From Mallotus nudiflorus (Eukaryota; Streptophyta; Magnoliopsida; Malpighiales; Euphorbiaceae): a stretch of 64,000 nt of DNA. The notes beneath the pieces are model-generated. The model was not told the origin of the DNA, made no database searches, and saw only the letters and a list, made by a program, of their open reading frames with translations. The translations under genes were made by a program, and so were the position numbers. The stretch covers positions 124,001-188,000 of the forward strand of contig CANTUR010000894.1 in assembly GCA_947683625.1 (NCBI GenBank). Direction: 5' to 3'. Positions 59,840-64,000 of this stretch are shown piece after piece. Each line of letters starts with the position of its first letter. Positions within the stretch are counted from its first letter, which is position 1.

Positions 59840-61458
59840 CAAAAAAATGGAAGATGATTTGAATTTTTTATATTTTATATACAAAAATACAAAATAACCT
59901 ACCTAGTATAACAATTGACTAAATTAATAACAATAAGATGAATTTTAAGATAAGTATTTAGAGATATTTTGTAAATTGACATAAGTCGAAATATTCATTG
60001 GGTATTAATATTTTTGAAGTTTTAAAAATATTTTTTATAAATTTATGTAAGTTTTTAAATTAAAAATTATTTTTTGCAATTAAAATTGACAATATAAAAA
60101 GTCTATTTTCTTATAACTATACATCATACAAATAGGTCACAAGTAAAATATAATTCTTCACAAAAGCATTTGATAAAAACCTAGTAACCTATATAACTCA
60201 TAGTAACCTATATAATTCATAGACATATTTCATAATTAATAAAATAAAATTTTAAAAAATCAGTCCACTTAATTAAAATATACTATACCACACATATTAT
60301 AAATATAATAAATTTTTTAAAAAAATTATATAAAAATTATAATAATTTTATAAATACGTGTTTATATATATATATATATACTTAAATTAAAATTTTGAAT
60401 GACCATTAGGGAAATGCAGTATAATTGACTATTGCATTAAAATCTAAAAAAAAAAAAGTGAAGTTTTACGAATTAAATAAATATATTCACTTATAAATTA
60501 AATTTGCCCCTTATTTGATTTAATTTTATTAAATATTTCATTTTATTTTTAAATAAATTTTAAATATAATTCATTTTCAAATTCATTTAAATTAAACATA
60601 TTTCATTAATAAAAATTAATTTACTTTAAAATAATTGAATAAAATTAAAAATTAAAAATAAAAATAAATTTTACAAAATTTTTATTTAAATTAAACATAC
60701 TAACTTAAATTTATTATAAATAAATTTTACAAAATTTTATATAATTTATTTCAACCAAACAAACCTTTAAATAATTAAATTTTTAAAAAATCACAAATAG
60801 AGTCTAATGCCACCGTAAATTATACATACAGAATAGGGTAGAGAGAGACACACACCGTCCCACGCGTTGGGGAAGGGACCAATGAGAAGAGAGATATGTG
60901 TGGCGTGGGGACATTTGAAACCGAATTTTCTTACACTTCAAACCTTTTATTTACCGTTGCGCCTCTTGTTTTTCATATTTTCCTTTTTCTCCCTCTCTGC
61001 TCTGCTGACTTTCTTTTTCCTATTATTTTTCCCCTTTTTCTTTTTTAAAAATTCAAGTGTGTATATATATATTTTTATGCAAAAATTTAAATTAAAATTT
61101 TTTTATATATATTTGATATCTTTAATATCCAATACTTACAAGATTTTACTGAATTTAAAGTTCAAATTGAGCGGATTCACAAAAAACAATAAATTATTTC
61201 TAGTTTTATAAAAAAATTTATTAGTGAAATTATATTAAAAAATGTTACTTGTCACTTGTTGAGTCCAAATTTGTAATTTTACAATTACCATATCACCTAA
61301 AGTATCATTGAAAGCTGTAAAAAATTTTAGAATTAGATTTTTTTTATTTTAATCATAGTAATATATTTTCCAATGAAAATTTATATATAAGTCATAATAA
61401 TAACATTTATTGTACTTTTGAAGTCTAAGTCAAGAGCAAGAATTTTAACTTCTCAAGT

Positions 61459-61605
61459 CTGGTGACTTGGCTTGGCGTGATGGTGAATGCATTAAGGAGT
61501 TATATAGTTGTGGACGGACTCGAGTTTCCATTCCATCTTCTTCTTTTCCCTTTAATCTAACTCACTAGCTTACTAATACGATAATTGTCAAAAAAAAAAA
61601 AAAAG
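61459..61605 (+). repeat. tRNA-derived SINE-like copy with poly-A tail
   Basis: TGGCTTGGCGTGATGG (A-box-like) and GGACTCGAGTTTCC (B-box-like) lie about 40 bp apart. A pyrimidine-rich body and a 14-base A run end it. Confidence 0.5.
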
Positions 61606-62388
61606 CAAGAATTTTAACTCTATGTCACAAAAGGAAGAAATTTTGAATGAAACTCCTTTTGAGATCCATTCTTAATGGTAACTGATAGAAAATATTAACT
61701 ACAGATAATTAACTAATAACGCTTGTTGTTTTTTCCGTCTTGATGACACCAGAGCCTGCGTTGGAAGTGCAAAAAAAAAAATTAACATTATATTTTTGGT
61801 AGATAATTTTTTAAAAATATATTCATTCACAGACTTTCGATGACAAATTTTCTTATAGCTTAGTGTTAGTATTGTGATTATTTTCCAACACATTCTTAGC
61901 TCTCCTCAACCAGAAAATGAGTCCTGAATCAGCATCACATGCCTGAAAAATTGCAACACTTCGCCAGAACGCAGTCTGCAATATATAAAATGATGATCTT
62001 CAATTTTTCTTTTTCCCCTTTTTTTCAGAAAATAAATAAATAAATATATGATGTAATTATTACTTATTTGAAAATTACTAAGGACAGCCATCATTATCAT
62101 AATGTGTCATACTCAGAGTAAAAGTGTAAGGGGCAGTGGTGCGGCCATCACAGTTCATCGACACTATTTCTCACTGAAAATAGCGTAAGAAGAGCCTATT
62201 AAAACCCATATCCCACTGTCTGATTTTCTCTTTGTTTTGAGTCCTTTTTGTTTCCTGAGATGCTAATATTGACAGACCTATGAAAATAATAAAAGTTTCT
62301 CGGTAGTTATTTAATATAATTATATATAAAATTTGAGACATCTTTAGTCGATATTTTTCTTTTTTTTTTTTTACATTGGTTAATTTTT

Positions 62389-62543
62389 TTTCTTTACATC
62401 TACGTACTAGTTAAAAATTACAATAATCCAAAAATAGTAGATTCTAAAAAAGAATATAGAAAAATAATCAATATTTTTCTTTACACATCTACATTGCCAG
62501 TTAAAAATTACAATAATCCAAAAATAGTAGATTCTAAGAAAAG
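62389..62543. repeat. Direct duplication, period 90 bp
   Basis: TTAAAAATTACAATAATCCA and the following 'aaaatagtagattctaa' appear at 62411 and again at 62501, with similar flanks ('tttctttaca'). Confidence 0.85.
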
Positions 62544-63005
62544 GAAAAAGCTTCTTGTTGTGCTCTCATTGAATCTTTGTAGAATTTTCTTTTGTTCAAC
62601 TTTAAATTTTTTTTTTTATTTTTTGTTAACATTGTATTAATTCGGAAATATATCAGTCAAAATAATTTTGATTGATATTTTTCTTTATAAAGATTACACC
62701 GATTTTTTTCTTAAATTTTTATGTGATAATGTTTTATAAAGTGAAATTTTACATTTAAATCTTCAGTAGCTAAAATTCTTTTAAATCAGCATTTAATCGC
62801 AAAATCTTAATGAAGTTTAGTTTCATATCTAATATTATGCAAAAACACTTAATAATTATAAAAAATAAAATTCAAAATTTTAAATTAAAATTTTTACTAC
62901 TATCATCCACTAATACTATATCAATAATATGAACTGACTTGTCTTGGCTCTACCTCTCTATTTTCTATAGCTACTGTTTATATATTTTCTACATAGAATT
63001 TCTTG

Positions 63006-63059
63006 GATTTGGGTGGTTTTTTTTTGTTAATTTCTAACAAAAAAAAAACCACCCAAATC
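63006..63059. repeat. Strong hairpin, about 24-bp stem and 5-nt loop
   Basis: GATTTGGGTGG, a T run and GTTA pair with TAAC, an A run and CCACCCAAATC. The only flaw is one extra A in the right arm. Confidence 0.85.
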
Positions 63060-64000
63060 TTTTTGCTTTCTTTAGTATATATGTCATAGTTTGTTGTTAA
63101 TAAATAATTTTATTAAGTTTGATGCTTAATATGTGTGATAATTTTGTTGATAGCTTTTTGCTATAATAGTTTATTGTAAGGACAATTTTATCGGTGAATT
63201 TTGTTGTTTCACAAATAAGCGGTCATCATCATTCAAAAAATAAAAACTTTTAAGATAAAATTCATATATTTTGTCATATTTTAATTTTTTTTTTTTTATT
63301 TGCTTTTTAACTTAAATAGTATTTTAAAAACCATTGTTGGGTTGTTGAGTTTTTATTATTGGCGTTTTTATTCCAATATCTTAAGAGCTCAAGAGTTTTA
63401 ATTGTGAAGATGAAGTTTGAGGGGGTATGAACCTCTCTTAGAGAGTAGACTATTGTTATATTTCTTTTGTCCATTGGACACAAATGAACTGTCTTTTTTA
63501 ATTTAATGAAATAGTTAATCGTTGTTAAAAAATATATATCTATTTATACTATTAAATTAAAAATTAATTCAAAAATATTTTTACCATCTGAATTAATTTT
63601 TTTATTAATTATATAACAAAGAAATTTGTCCCAAAGCTTATTTTTCATCATCTGCCAAATCATTTAATGCCAAGGGACAACTGCAACTACATTTGCAGAT
63701 TTCTTTTGTCTTGATCAAAAGTGAAACTTCCAAGAACACAACATAGTCGCCAGAAATTGAAATTGCAGAATTATTTGATTTGATTTTTTTTTTTTTTTAC
63801 TGATTTGATTTGATTTGATTAATGCAATGGCCAGTTCATGATCTTTCAATTTCTAATGGACCCCTCTCTTCCTTTTTCTTTTGTTTCTCTCAAACTCTTT
63901 TTTTTTTTTTTGGAAAAGATTTCTCTCAAATTCTTTTGTCCTTTAAGTTGATCCATTTCAATTCTAACTTTATATCAGATATTCTTGGATTCTCTTACTA

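Larger units (their letters stand above)
58851..64000. other. AT-rich intergenic DNA at the right edge
   Basis: No protein gene supported. Contents noted separately are an ATA microsatellite (59791-59834), a SINE-like copy, a 90-bp-period duplication and a hairpin. A less AT-rich patch at 60830-60960 could be a promoter. Confidence 0.5.

Noticed and set aside
60867..61211. Hydrophobic open frame
   Set aside because: Phe/Leu-rich text from a CT/TTT tract followed by AT-rich DNA; no family resemblance.
1..64000. tRNA, rRNA and known microRNA genes
   Set aside because: I looked for tRNA-type and common plant miRNA sequences and found none beyond SINE-like boxes.

Overview
The window is nuclear DNA from a flowering plant, almost certainly a eudicot. 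It is very AT-rich, its genes have short GT-AG introns, and it carries plant-only genes (a WNK kinase, TORNADO1) and plant-type Ty1/copia and Ty3/gypsy retroelements. I cannot name the species from sequence alone.

Five host genes can be supported. They are a short WNK kinase of the WNK11 type (+, 13691-14678), an LRR receptor-like pseudokinase (+, 23697-25622), a two-RRM glycine-rich hnRNP-type protein (+, 34465-37067), the ROCO-type protein TORNADO1 (+, 50940-55268), and a C2-domain protein (-, 56034-57317) that converges on TORNADO1. Four read as intact. The hnRNP gene has a single-base deletion in the RNP1 motif of its second RRM.

Most of the rest is transposon-derived. From the left: a decayed copia element running in from the window edge (1-7314), with an extra ORF after pol and a 1.27-kb 3' LTR; a partial hAT-like MITE; a MULE-like inverted-repeat element (about 8995-10290) holding pieces of a host-type gene with a usable intron; then the WNK gene. 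Next is a hAT-like element (17010-22619) with perfect 8-bp target duplications, split by a full-length minus-strand copia element (17779-22506). After the pseudokinase come a second hAT-like MITE (26168-26654) and a 1.2-kb element with about 390-bp inverted repeats (28094-29305). A 9.5-kb Tat-lineage gypsy element (39462-48991, minus strand, perfect 5-bp duplication ATTAT) separates the hnRNP gene from TORNADO1. The rightmost 5 kb has no gene I can support.

The most notable signal is that two unrelated LTR elements here each carry an extra ORF outside gag-pol, preceded by its own TATA box. In the copia element it lies in sense behind pol. In the gypsy element it is antisense, spliced, and downstream of a 106-bp tandem array. 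All three retroelements are dead: each has many stops, and each has lost an integrase catalytic residue.
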